Notes: generated from the sequence alone by a model not told the origin. Counted from the first letter of the stretch, positions 1 to 7,093 are shown. The stretch: 11,758 bases of DNA from Oceanococcus sp041619315 (GCA_041619315.1 JBFKEC010000086.1:1-11758), one strand, 5' to 3'. A program made the numbers and translations.

Positions 1-711
1 AGCGCCGGCCATGGCGTAAATGGCATCACTGTCCTGCGCGTCTTTGCCCGGTCGCGAAGCATCCAGATCATAGGCCGACTGATGGCTGTAGCCTGCACTG
101 GCCTGGGTCGCCCAGACACCAAGTTCTTGCCCAGCACGCACGCTGGCATCGGCATTGCCGTTTTCATCACCACGCAATCGCCATTGCCCCTGTCCCACAT
201 CACGCCGGGTGATGATTTGAACCACCCCACCGAGCGCATCGGCGCCATACAAGGCCGAACTCGGACCACGCACGATTTCGATGCGTTCGATGCTGGCCAC
301 TCTTAGTCGGGCCAGATCAACCGCGCCGTTGACCCGCCCGTTGACCCTGCGGCCGTCAACCAGAATCAGAACATGCTCAGACGACAGGCCTTGAATTTCG
401 ACCGTGCTGCCACGTCCAGCGAGTTGCCCGACATGCACGCCTCCCTCGCGCTGCAGCAGTTCAGCCAGATCGCGTGCGCCGCTGCGTTCGATCTGAGGTC
501 TGGCAATAACAATCACAGGCACCGGTGACTCCGACAGCTGCTGTTCGGTGCGCGTCCCGGTCACCACCACCGGGTCGAACTCGACTTGGACAGCCGGCGA
601 GTCTGGCGGCAGCGTGATGCTTTCAAGCGCTTCCTCCGCCTGCCCGACCACCGGTACCGACAAGATCAGGATGGCCAGCGCTCGTGGCCCGCATATGCAA
701 GGCTCAAACAT
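1..711 (-). CDS. TonB-dependent outer-membrane receptor, N-terminal part (cut by left edge)
   Basis: Only the first 237 residues are in the window; the frame is open to the left edge. Residues 1-27 look like a signal peptide (hydrophobic ALAILILSVPVV, then GQAEE). A TonB-box/plug start follows around 46-55 (DPVVVTGTRT). The plug domain shows VEIQGLSSEHVLILVDG (104-120), RIEIVRGPSSALYGADALGG (143-162) and VQIITRR (164-170), classical for BtuB/haem/siderophore receptors. The barrel begins near the edge. By family knowledge it is a ligand-gated outer-membrane transporter energised by TonB-ExbBD. Its ATG shares one base with the hugZ stop (TGATG), with no good Shine-Dalgarno of its own, so translation is probably coupled. 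Haem as substrate is inferred from the hugZ neighbour; the diagnostic barrel motifs are outside the window, and a corrinoid or siderophore ligand is not excluded. Confidence 0.93.
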   Translation of the reverse strand, partial: MFEPCICGPRALAILILSVPVVGQAEEALESITLPPDSPAVQVEFDPVVVTGTRTEQQLSESPVPVIVIARPQIERSGARDLAELLQREGGVHVGQLAGRGSTVEIQGLSSEHVLILVDGRRVNGRVNGAVDLARLRVASIERIEIVRGPSSALYGADALGGVVQIITRRDVGQGQWRLRGDENGNADASVRAGQELGVWATQASAGYSHQSAYDLDASRPGKDAQDSDAIYAMAGA

Positions 712-1439
712 CAGGCCGCACAACGGTTTTGCCAGTAGCTCGGCTTACACATCGCGATGGTTTCCTCCCGCAGACCTTGATTACTCAACACCCTGCGGCG
801 GAACGCCAAACGATGAATAGCAAGCCCAACCCGCAGGTAGAGTGCCTGGGCGTCCACGCCCACCATCACGGGTTCATGCTCCTCGCAGGAAATGGCAGCA
901 AATTCGCAGTAACGCTTGAGAGCGTCGGCGTGATCTTCATTCATATGCACGCAGGCTGCCGTTTCTACCGGGCCAGAAAACGGATTGAACCTGAGGGTGT
1001 CGTCCGGCTCCAGCCAATGAATACGACCGAATCCACCGATGTAACGAATCTTGACCGGCAGCAAACGCCAGAAGCGGAAATCATGCGCAGTGAAATAGTT
1101 CTCGGCTTCCGGGTAGAAACGCAGGTAGCGAGCCGCCACCGCACTCACGCCATGCTCCGACAGCGGTTCGGCATCGGCCATGACACAAACCCGTCCATGG
1201 GCCTGAATGTCCCCCCGCTCGCCTTCAACCACCGTCAGGCTGCAATGCGCATCCTCATGCAGATTGGCAGTGTGCTGAGCGATGTCTGAAATCAGTATGA
1301 CCGGGTTGCCGTCACCATCCAGCACATAAGGGGTAACGGAACCCAGTGGGTAGCCGCGTACCTTGACGCTGAGCGATGAAAGCACCCCATATTGACGACT
1401 GCTTAAAAGCTGATGCGCATCTATTGCGGCTTGCTGCAT
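711..1439 (-). CDS. hugZ: HugZ-family haem oxygenase/utilisation protein (split-barrel FMN-binding fold plus DUF2470)
   Basis: A 242-residue cytoplasmic protein with no signal peptide. The N-terminal split-barrel domain (about 10-135) has the family signatures GYPLGSVTPYVLD (29-41), ISDIAQHTANL (50-60) and HCSLTV (65-70). A DUF2470-like domain follows (about 150-235) with the typical HMNEDHADALKRY (165-177). HugZ proteins bind haem and are linked to its oxidative cleavage and iron release; this protein's activity is inferred from the family. The start ATG is preceded by a GGGGGAG purine tract, and a Fur-box-like operator lies about 40 bp upstream, suggesting induction by iron starvation. The stop codon overlaps the start of the TonB-dependent receptor by one base, giving a two-gene haem uptake and breakdown operon. 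A generic pyridoxamine-phosphate-oxidase-like flavoprotein is the main alternative, but the DUF2470 part argues for HugZ. Confidence 0.87.
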   Translation of the reverse strand: MQQAAIDAHQLLSSRQYGVLSSLSVKVRGYPLGSVTPYVLDGDGNPVILISDIAQHTANLHEDAHCSLTVVEGERGDIQAHGRVCVMADAEPLSEHGVSAVAARYLRFYPEAENYFTAHDFRFWRLLPVKIRYIGGFGRIHWLEPDDTLRFNPFSGPVETAACVHMNEDHADALKRYCEFAAISCEEHEPVMVGVDAQALYLRVGLAIHRLAFRRRVLSNQGLREETIAMCKPSYWQNRCAA

Positions 1440-1478
1440 GGTCTCCCCCGTGCGGTGATGTGTTTGACTCGCTCACAA

Positions 1479-1500
1479 CTTAATGCGAATCATTCCCATT
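1479..1500 (-). promoter_or_regulatory. Fur-box-like operator upstream of hugZ
   Basis: AATGCGAATCATTCCCATT at 1482-1500 has the repeated hexamer look of gammaproteobacterial Fur boxes. Aligned on AATCATT, positions 1479-1497 match the 19-bp Escherichia coli Fur consensus at 13 of 19 positions. It ends about 40 bp before the hugZ ATG. On the minus strand it would lie between a possible -35 (TTGCAA, just upstream) and a weak -10 (TAAGTT), where bound Fur-Fe would block RNA polymerase. The operator is read from sequence; the promoter hexamers are weak. Confidence 0.7.
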
Positions 1501-1732
1501 TGCAACAGGCATTGTGGATGCCGCGCCCCAGACCCGCACATACACTGGTCAGGCCCGCCCACGCCTACATAAATCGCTGGCAGCAACCATGCAGCCATGA
1601 CGTTAAACTGCGCGCATAAAAGCCACCAAGGAGACCGCTAGAATCCAGCCCGACCCGCATTGATTAGCTGTCCGGCGCATGGATGCCGCCCTCTTCGCAA
1701 CCTCATTTGCGGCATAGCGATTATTCAAATCC

Positions 1733-3901
1733 ATGGCACTACCCGACACCTCATCCACCTGGCGCGCCACCGGCCTTAAGCCCAGCGACATTCAGTTGCA
1801 GGCGGCACAGACCCAGCTCAAGCTGCGCGACAAGGTCGACGCGTTCTGCCCGCAAGGCCATAACGGCGACACCCTGACACCAGCCATGCGCGATCGTTTG
1901 GCGGCGCTGGTCCAGCGCTTCATTGATGCGCGCAAACGCATCCTGAGTCAGGTCACAGAGAGCCACATTGAGGGTAGTCATCCCTGGGCTGGCGTGACCC
2001 GCGCCGACATTGATCCGGCCGAACTGCCCCTGATCATCGAACAGCTCACGGCCTGGCAGGCGGCGCTGGTTGCCGTGTCGGGGCTGCTGACCGATCTGCG
2101 CCATTTTCTTCCGGCCGGCGCTGAGGCGCGCATGCCCATAACCGATCTGGGCCAACTGATCGACGCACTGGAACAATTACCGGAGCCGGACGACGACGTC
2201 ATCTGGGAATACTTGCCCACGCTCAGTGGCCAGCGCTTACAGCAATCGCGTGACGGCCTCGACATGTTCCTCAACCTGGGTGCCATGTCGATCCGCCTGG
2301 CCAGCCGCTTAAGCCCATGGGACATGTTCGATCGCGCTTGTCTGGCCCGCCACCAGCAAGGCGCCACAACCCTGCAGACACACCTCGCCGCTGATGCCAC
2401 GCTGGGGCAACTGCGCGAGGTGTTGCTCAGCGCTGACATGTTCACCAACGATCTGCGCAAGCTGGCGCCGGAACTGGAAAGCCTCAACCGCATATTCCGC
2501 ATTGCCGGCACAGCAATTTTCAGCACCAGTTGCCAGGGTCTGTATGAACTGGAGAAGTTGCTCGCGGCCATTGCCGCCCTACCGCATGCCTATCTGCAAT
2601 GGCGTGACCCGGTTCTTGCTGAATCCAATTTCGACACGGCTCTGGCACACCTGCGGCGTGATCTGGAAGAACTCACGCGCCGCGCCGACGCACTGCAAGA
2701 CACCTTCGACCTCACCGCCCTGCCCTCAATCAATCAACTGGAAAGGATTCGCAGCGCCCTGGATGGCGGCAAAACCAGCTTGTGGCTGAACACGCGCGGT
2801 CGCGCGATACGCCAGGAGCTGGCCAAATTCTGCCTGGACAGCGAATTGCCGCTCGCACAGATCAGTCCGCGCATGACTGAACTGGTCGAATACGCTATCG
2901 CCAACAAAGCGCTGTGTGACCATCCGATTTACGCCAAACATCTGGGCAAACTGTTTCAAGGACCGGAGACCGACCTGCGCATGGCTGAGGCCTTGCGTAA
3001 TTGGTACCGCAACATCCAGAGCGAATATTGCGCTGAACGGGCGCCGCTTGGTCGCTGCATAGTGAGCCTGCCAGACACGGCGACACTCACCATTCGCAAA
3101 CTGCGACAGCGCCATCAGGCACTGATAGAGCAAGCCCTGGATAGCTATCGAAAATGGCACGCCGTGCTGGCCGATGATGCGCCGATGCGTGACCCTCAAT
3201 GTGACCTGCTGGATCCACACCACGGCGTTGCCAGCGTTGCCCTGGAATTGCGCGCTGCACTCGATCGTCTACGTGATCTGGCCGCCGATGACAGCATTCC
3301 GGTGGGGCATCTTGTGGCTGACGTTGAGGCGCAGGCCAAGCTGATTGATGGTCAGTCCCAATGGGAGCGTTTTCGCAGCCAGCACGCCCTGTTTCACGGC
3401 ATGGAAATGGAAATACACGGCTCTGTGACTTCCGAAGCCATGCTGCGCAAAGCCATATCAACGCTAAGCCTTGCCGACTGCATCGACAGTATTCCTTTGC
3501 CGAGCCTGCGCAAGGTTTTGCAACGCCAGTCCAAGCCGCGCCTGTACCAGCAATTGCGCAAATTCGCCGGCACCCTGAGAACTGCCCAGCGTGACGAGAG
3601 CCATGCGCGTGAAGCTTTCAGCACGCATGTCGGGCTAAACCTTGAGACCTGGATGCAGGGGCGCGATGCCAGCCCGGGCGCGCTGCGCTTGCGCAATCAA
3701 CTGGCATTGCAACGAACCCGCCACCTCGGCGCCTGGCTCAGTTACATCAGCACCCGGGCACAGATGTCGCAACTCGGCCTTGAAGCCCTGGCGCAAGCGA
3801 TCAGCAACCAGAGCATTGATGCATCCCAGGCCGATCAGATTCTGCACGCAGCCATACTGCGAATACTTGCGCTGGAAGTTCATCAGGCCGACAAACACTG
3901 A
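1733..3901 (+). CDS. 722-residue helical orphan protein resembling the helical insertion of large SF1 helicases; no ATPase motifs
   Basis: No confident function. The protein is rich in Leu, Ala, Arg and Gln, with long amphipathic helices and no signal peptide, membrane segment, Walker A, Walker B or nuclease motif. Several blocks resemble, from memory, the long alpha-helical insertion between Walker A and Walker B of DUF4011/DUF3320-type SF1 helicases: HPWAG (83-87), SLWLNTRGRAIRQELAKF (349-366), LGKLFQGPETDLRMAEALRNW (404-424) and a C-terminal block LGAWLSYISTR followed by LGLEALAQAI (665-690). If so, it is that insertion as a free-standing protein. The ATG is the first after an in-frame TAG at 1715-1717 and has no recognisable Shine-Dalgarno. 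The SDR gene follows 53 bp downstream on the same strand. No remnant of the ATPase halves is seen on either side. The reading frame is intact, so it appears functional rather than decayed. Coding is near certain; the relationship is a hypothesis. Confidence 0.88.
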   Translation: MALPDTSSTWRATGLKPSDIQLQAAQTQLKLRDKVDAFCPQGHNGDTLTPAMRDRLAALVQRFIDARKRILSQVTESHIEGSHPWAGVTRADIDPAELPLIIEQLTAWQAALVAVSGLLTDLRHFLPAGAEARMPITDLGQLIDALEQLPEPDDDVIWEYLPTLSGQRLQQSRDGLDMFLNLGAMSIRLASRLSPWDMFDRACLARHQQGATTLQTHLAADATLGQLREVLLSADMFTNDLRKLAPELESLNRIFRIAGTAIFSTSCQGLYELEKLLAAIAALPHAYLQWRDPVLAESNFDTALAHLRRDLEELTRRADALQDTFDLTALPSINQLERIRSALDGGKTSLWLNTRGRAIRQELAKFCLDSELPLAQISPRMTELVEYAIANKALCDHPIYAKHLGKLFQGPETDLRMAEALRNWYRNIQSEYCAERAPLGRCIVSLPDTATLTIRKLRQRHQALIEQALDSYRKWHAVLADDAPMRDPQCDLLDPHHGVASVALELRAALDRLRDLAADDSIPVGHLVADVEAQAKLIDGQSQWERFRSQHALFHGMEMEIHGSVTSEAMLRKAISTLSLADCIDSIPLPSLRKVLQRQSKPRLYQQLRKFAGTLRTAQRDESHAREAFSTHVGLNLETWMQGRDASPGALRLRNQLALQRTRHLGAWLSYISTRAQMSQLGLEALAQAISNQSIDASQADQILHAAILRILALEVHQADKH

Positions 3902-3954
3902 ACACCCGCCCGATGTGCATGGCACACTGATGGCCCCTTCAGCGATACATAGTC

Positions 3955-4776
3955 ATGTTCGGAAAACCAGACCTGAGCGGCAAAACCGCATTAATCACCG
4001 GCGCCTCCAGTGGCCTGGGGGTGGATTTCGCCAAGCAGCTTGCTGCGATGGGCGCTCATGTTGTTCTTGTGGCGCGCCGCGAAGATTTGCTGCGCCAGCT
4101 GTGCACAGACATCCATGATGAGTTCAACACCACCGCCGAGTACCGCGCCTGTGATCTATCAGTTGCAAGCACGCGCGAGGCGCTGGCCGAGAATCTGAGC
4201 GAGTCCGGCGTGCATGTCGACATCCTGATCAACAATGCAGGCTTTGGCCTGTTCGGGGATTTTTGTGAACTGGATTGGGAGCGCACCGATCAGATGCTGC
4301 AACTGGACGTGGTCGCCCTGACCCACCTGACCCGTTTGCTGGTCAATCCGATGGTGGAAAACGGATACGGTCGCATCATGCAGATTTCCTCGGTCGGCGC
4401 CTTTCAACCATCGCCGGGCTATGGCGCCTACTCGGCCGCCAAAGCGTATGTACTGAGCTTTAGCCACGCACTGCACTACGAACTCAAGGGCACGGGTGTG
4501 ACCAGCACGGTGGTGTGCCCCGGAGTCACGGAAACCGAATTCCTGCGCGTTTCAGGCCAGGCGCGTAACCGATTCCACAATGCGACCATGATGAGCAGCC
4601 GCGATGTCGCCCGCATGGCGCTCAAACGCACCCTCAAGGGCCGGCCTGAAATCGTGACCGGTGTGGTCAACGCCATCAACGCATTTCAAACGCGTTTTCT
4701 GTCGCGACCGCTACTCGCGCGTATCGCGGCCATGGCCATGGTTTACCGCAGTCCGGGCCAAAGCAAACCCGACTGA
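3955..4776 (+). CDS. Classical short-chain dehydrogenase/reductase (SDR), DltE-like
   Basis: A 273-residue Rossmann-fold oxidoreductase. It shows the nucleotide-binding TGASSGLG (15-22), ARR after beta2 (40-42, basic residues that usually favour NADP(H)), CDLS (66-69), NNAG (93-96), ISS (144-146) and the catalytic YSAAK (159-163). S146 sits 13 residues before Y159, as expected. The helix-alpha4 Asn of the usual N-S-Y-K tetrad appears as Asp118 (LQLDVVAL). PGVTETEF (189-196) fits the segment after beta6. The C-terminal tail (about 240-273) is basic and hydrophobic. The substrate cannot be told; this subgroup acts on diverse carbonyl or alcohol substrates, often lipid-related. The start is the only ATG after an in-frame TGA at 3928-3930, and Shine-Dalgarno support is poor. 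It follows the 722-aa gene by 53 bp and may be co-transcribed. Confidence 0.92.
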   Translation: MFGKPDLSGKTALITGASSGLGVDFAKQLAAMGAHVVLVARREDLLRQLCTDIHDEFNTTAEYRACDLSVASTREALAENLSESGVHVDILINNAGFGLFGDFCELDWERTDQMLQLDVVALTHLTRLLVNPMVENGYGRIMQISSVGAFQPSPGYGAYSAAKAYVLSFSHALHYELKGTGVTSTVVCPGVTETEFLRVSGQARNRFHNATMMSSRDVARMALKRTLKGRPEIVTGVVNAINAFQTRFLSRPLLARIAAMAMVYRSPGQSKPD

Positions 4777-4803
4777 GCCTCACCCTCATTTGAACGCTCA
4801 AAA

Positions 4804-4834
4804 GCCCGTTCCTGAATCCTGTTCAGGAACGGGT
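4804..4834. terminator. Perfect 12-bp inverted repeat, probable bidirectional terminator
   Basis: CCCGTTCCTGAA (4805-4816) pairs perfectly with TTCAGGAACGGG (4822-4833) across a five-base loop. It lies 28 bp after the SDR stop. On the minus strand the stem is followed by CTTTTGAG, a short T run; on the plus strand the tail is TAAGAATT, which is poor for intrinsic termination. It most likely separates convergent transcripts. Confidence 0.6.
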
Positions 4835-4914
4835 AAGAATTGCACCACGCGCAAATTCAGCCGGCCTGTTTTGGTGCATGTTCACGTAAACCCTCAACTT
4901 CTCGGGCTTTGCTG

Positions 4915-5127
4915 TTATGCACAATATCGAGATATCGGGATCACGTTCAAATCGACATGTCAAGATTTTGACAAAGATACATGCAATGTTTCTTAAGTTG
5001 TTGTTTTTAATCAACTAAGACAAACTGGTTACGATTTAATCAGCACCGCAAAAAGCCAGTAACAGCGGCCTTTGGCGGTACTCATTTGGTCGATATGCAC
5101 AAAGTTATCCACAGGCTCTGTGCATGA
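4915..5127. promoter_or_regulatory. Cluster of DnaA-box-like nonamers beside an AT-rich stretch
   Basis: TTATGCACA (4915-4923) and TTATCCACA (5105-5113) both match the DnaA consensus TTATNCACA exactly. ATATGCACA (5093-5101) and TGTGCATGA (5119-5127, opposite orientation) each match 8 of 9, so three boxes fall within 35 bp. The DNA between the first box and this trio is strongly AT-rich. This could be an origin-like or DnaA-titrating site, or simply a DnaA-regulated region. The neighbours are not typical oriC neighbours and the flanking genes converge, so an oriC call is not made. Confidence 0.4.
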
Positions 5128-5181
5128 CTGCAGTTTTCCCTTGCGCTATCACGGCTTAGGTGAATTTTCTGAGAAATCACC

Positions 5182-5202
5182 TGCGCAGTTGAGCGCATTT
5201 TT
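5182..5202 (+). terminator. Weak terminator-like hairpin on the plus strand
   Basis: TGCGC, a six-base loop and GCGCA are followed directly by TTTTT. The stem has only five pairs, so this is a weak candidate. It would stop any plus-strand transcript crossing the intergenic region before it enters phoD antisense. Confidence 0.3.
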
Positions 5203-5206
5203 GATC

Positions 5207-5233
5207 CGAAAATAAGCCCTGAGTCGCACTCAG
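5207..5233 (-). terminator. Possible phoD terminator overlapping its stop codon
   Basis: On the minus strand CTGAGT-GCG-ACTCAG forms a six-pair hairpin that includes the phoD TGA. It is followed by GGGC and then TTATTTT. The T-rich run is displaced from the stem, so efficiency is doubtful. A second candidate further on (imperfect hairpin at 5047-5079, with GGCTTTTT inside it on this strand) or the hairpin at 4805-4833 could do the job instead. Confidence 0.28.
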
Positions 5234-6936
5234 TTTGGGGCCAGCGCCGGGGCATCTTCACGGGGTGTACTGACCTCACCCGCAACCACCCGATTCTGCC
5301 CGTCAAAGCTGGCATACACCGCGCCCAGTGTCTGCTCAGCGCTGCTTTGCTCAATCGTCGGCACGTAGTAAAACTCGGCCTGGGCACGCTCGGTGGTGAT
5401 ATCCAGCAACATGTAGCCTTTCTCGCTGAGGTCTACATATTTCATGTGGGGATTCACCACCGGAACCAGACTGGCCAGACCCGGCACATCCAGCCCGGGT
5501 GATGTCACCGAGGTGCACACGAACTCCACCGCCATCGAGCCATCACCGGTCAGCGGGTTGTAGCTCAGAAGGTTGCTCGGGTCTTCGGTAATGTCCATGC
5601 ACCAGGAGGTGTGGATATCACCGGTCAGCACCACCACATTGTTAATCGCCACATTGGGTGCAGCCTGTCCACCACGAATAATGTCCCACACCCGACGCCG
5701 CTCGGCGGCATAGCCATCCCACTGGTCGGTATTGAGTATCAAACCGCCGGAACCGGCAACGGGTAGAAGGCGCAAGGTCGTCCCGGCATCGCCCAGCAAG
5801 GCGGCCAGATCCGGCGTACCCACAATACGCAGCTGACCAAACATCACTTGCTGACCGAGAAACTTCCATTGTGAGGTCGACGCATTGAGCGTATCGGACA
5901 ACCACTGCAATTGCTCTTCACCAAGCAGGGTGCGCGACTCGTCATTCAGGGCTGAGGAATTGACCATGCCGCCCTCGTCTATGACGACTTCACGATCACG
6001 ATCGATGATGCGCGTGTCGAGCATGTCGAACTCGGCCAGGTCGCCGTATTTGAACTGACGGTAGATACGCACCGGACTGAGTGGATCAACCTGACGAATG
6101 GGCATCCATTCGTAATAGGCCTGCACCGCTGCCGCCAGGCGCTCGGTCCACACCCCCTCGTCACCTTCAGTGTGATTGTTGGCGCCATCGCGGTAGGAAT
6201 TGTCTGCCGTTTCATGGTCATCCCAAATGCAGATGAAGGGATGCTGACGATGGGCCTCGGCAAGATCGGCGTCACGCTTGTACTGGGCATGACGGGTGCG
6301 ATAGTCCTCTAGGCTGAGAATTTCGTGAGCAGGCTCGTATTCGCGAAATTCGCCGTATTCAGCGGTGCCGTACTCGTAAATGTAATCCCCAAGATGCAGC
6401 ACCACATCCAGATCGGCGCGTTCTGCAACCCGGCGGTAGGCATTGAACAAACCATGCGCCAGACTGGAGCACGACACCACGCCAACCCGCAAGCGATCGA
6501 CCTGGCCAACCGGCGCGGTGCGCGTACGCCCAATCGGTGATGTCACATCGCCGCTGCGAAAGCGATAGTAATACGTGGTGTTGGCAAGCAAACCGGTGGG
6601 GTCGACCTTGACCGTGAAATCCTGGCTGGCCTGGGTAGTCACACTGCCGCTGGCCACCACCGACTGAAGCTGGGTGTCGGTTGCGATCTCCCACTCCACC
6701 GTGACCGCTACGCTCTGATCTTGCGGGGTCACACGGGTCCACAATATGACGCGATCCGGCAAGGGATCGCCGCTGGCTACGCCATGGGCGAATGCAATCG
6801 GCGTATCACCGGTCGCGCTGCGATCGCCATCGGAATTGCAGGCTGACAGCGAGGTCACACCCATTGCAGCGGTCGCCATGGAGGCCGAGCCCTGCAGAAA
6901 ACGCCGCCGATTCAAGCCGGAAAGTTTGTCTCTCAT
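5230..6936 (-). CDS. phoD: PhoD-family alkaline phosphatase/phosphodiesterase, Tat-exported, possible lipoprotein
   Basis: A 568-residue secreted phosphoesterase. The twin-arginine signal is NRRRFLQG (9-16), followed by a hydrophobic stretch ending in LSAC (30-33), which also fits a lipobox. The PhoD N-terminal beta domain follows (about 46-140: FAHGVASGDPLPDRVILWTR). The metallophosphatase domain shows VVSCSS with Cys156, LHLGDYIYEYG (180-190), WDDHETADNSYRDG (238-251), LTGDIHTSW (437-445) and a C-terminal NPHMKYVDLSEKGYMLLD (495-512), all diagnostic of PhoD. Family members bind Fe3+ and Ca2+ and release phosphate from mono- and diesters outside the cytoplasm. The Tat route fits cofactor loading before export. 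The ATG is preceded by GGGGAA. No Pho box is apparent upstream, although most phoD genes are phosphate-regulated. It appears to be monocistronic. Confidence 0.95.
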   Translation of the reverse strand: MRDKLSGLNRRRFLQGSASMATAAMGVTSLSACNSDGDRSATGDTPIAFAHGVASGDPLPDRVILWTRVTPQDQSVAVTVEWEIATDTQLQSVVASGSVTTQASQDFTVKVDPTGLLANTTYYYRFRSGDVTSPIGRTRTAPVGQVDRLRVGVVSCSSLAHGLFNAYRRVAERADLDVVLHLGDYIYEYGTAEYGEFREYEPAHEILSLEDYRTRHAQYKRDADLAEAHRQHPFICIWDDHETADNSYRDGANNHTEGDEGVWTERLAAAVQAYYEWMPIRQVDPLSPVRIYRQFKYGDLAEFDMLDTRIIDRDREVVIDEGGMVNSSALNDESRTLLGEEQLQWLSDTLNASTSQWKFLGQQVMFGQLRIVGTPDLAALLGDAGTTLRLLPVAGSGGLILNTDQWDGYAAERRRVWDIIRGGQAAPNVAINNVVVLTGDIHTSWCMDITEDPSNLLSYNPLTGDGSMAVEFVCTSVTSPGLDVPGLASLVPVVNPHMKYVDLSEKGYMLLDITTERAQAEFYYVPTIEQSSAEQTLGAVYASFDGQNRVVAGEVSTPREDAPALAPN

Positions 6937-6955
6937 TGTGTTCCCCGTGGTTGTA

Positions 6956-6984
6956 GTTATACGTCCACTTTAGCGTGTTGCCCA
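6956..6984 (-). promoter_or_regulatory. Predicted sigma70-type promoter of phoD
   Basis: On the minus strand TGGGCA (6979-6984, 4 of 6 to consensus) and TATAAC (6956-6961, 5 of 6) are separated by 17 bp. The -10 ends 19 bp before the phoD ATG, giving a short leader that contains the purine-rich GGGGAA. This is based on sequence match only. Confidence 0.4.
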
Positions 6985-7061
6985 ACCCAGCTCCACGCTC
7001 AGACAAACCTCCAGTATGCGCAGGCTGGATGACACTTTCGGGACACGTTCGACACGGGCAT

Positions 7062-7093
7062 AAAAAAACCGCCGGCCCCACAAGGTCCGGCGG
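7062..7093 (-). terminator. Strong intrinsic terminator downstream of dps
   Basis: On the minus strand CCGCCGG and CCGGCGG (7087-7093 and 7069-7075) form a GC-rich stem that can extend inward with a mismatch. It is followed immediately by seven T residues (7062-7068 on the plus strand read as A). It lies about 50 bp after the dps stop and upstream of the phoD promoter, which separates the two genes. Confidence 0.88.

Larger units (their letters stand above)
4777..5229. other. Non-coding convergent intergenic region with AT-rich island
   Basis: This 453-bp stretch lies between the converging SDR and phoD genes. I see no credible gene: the short open frames have no Shine-Dalgarno and no recognisable product. 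It holds a perfect 12-bp hairpin (4805-4833), two exact and two near-match DnaA-box nonamers (4915-5127), a TGTCAA/TTGACA palindrome (4958-4973), a core of about 30% GC at 4974-5044 in an otherwise GC-rich window, an imperfect hairpin around 5047-5079, and short hairpins with T tracts near the phoD stop. The contrast in base composition is seen directly; function is unknown. Confidence 0.75.

Noticed and set aside
684..1289. 201-codon plus-strand open frame
   Set aside because: Antisense to hugZ and the receptor start; no domain resemblance.
1628..1634. AAGGAGA as a ribosome binding site for a short unlisted gene
   Set aside because: No ATG, GTG or TTG lies 4-13 bases downstream, and the later ATG at 1679 ends after 12 codons.
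2759..2782. GGKTS in the 722-aa protein (residues 345-349) as a Walker A P-loop
   Set aside because: It lacks the GxxxxGK[ST] spacing and is not preceded by a hydrophobic beta strand; it sits in a helical region, and no Walker B follows.
4823..5014. 63-codon minus-strand open frame in the intergenic region
   Set aside because: No Shine-Dalgarno, no recognisable motif, and it overlaps the hairpin and DnaA-box region.
4900..5130. Chromosome dimer resolution (dif) site
   Set aside because: The convergent setting suggested looking for one, but no 28-bp XerCD-type sequence with the expected arms is present.
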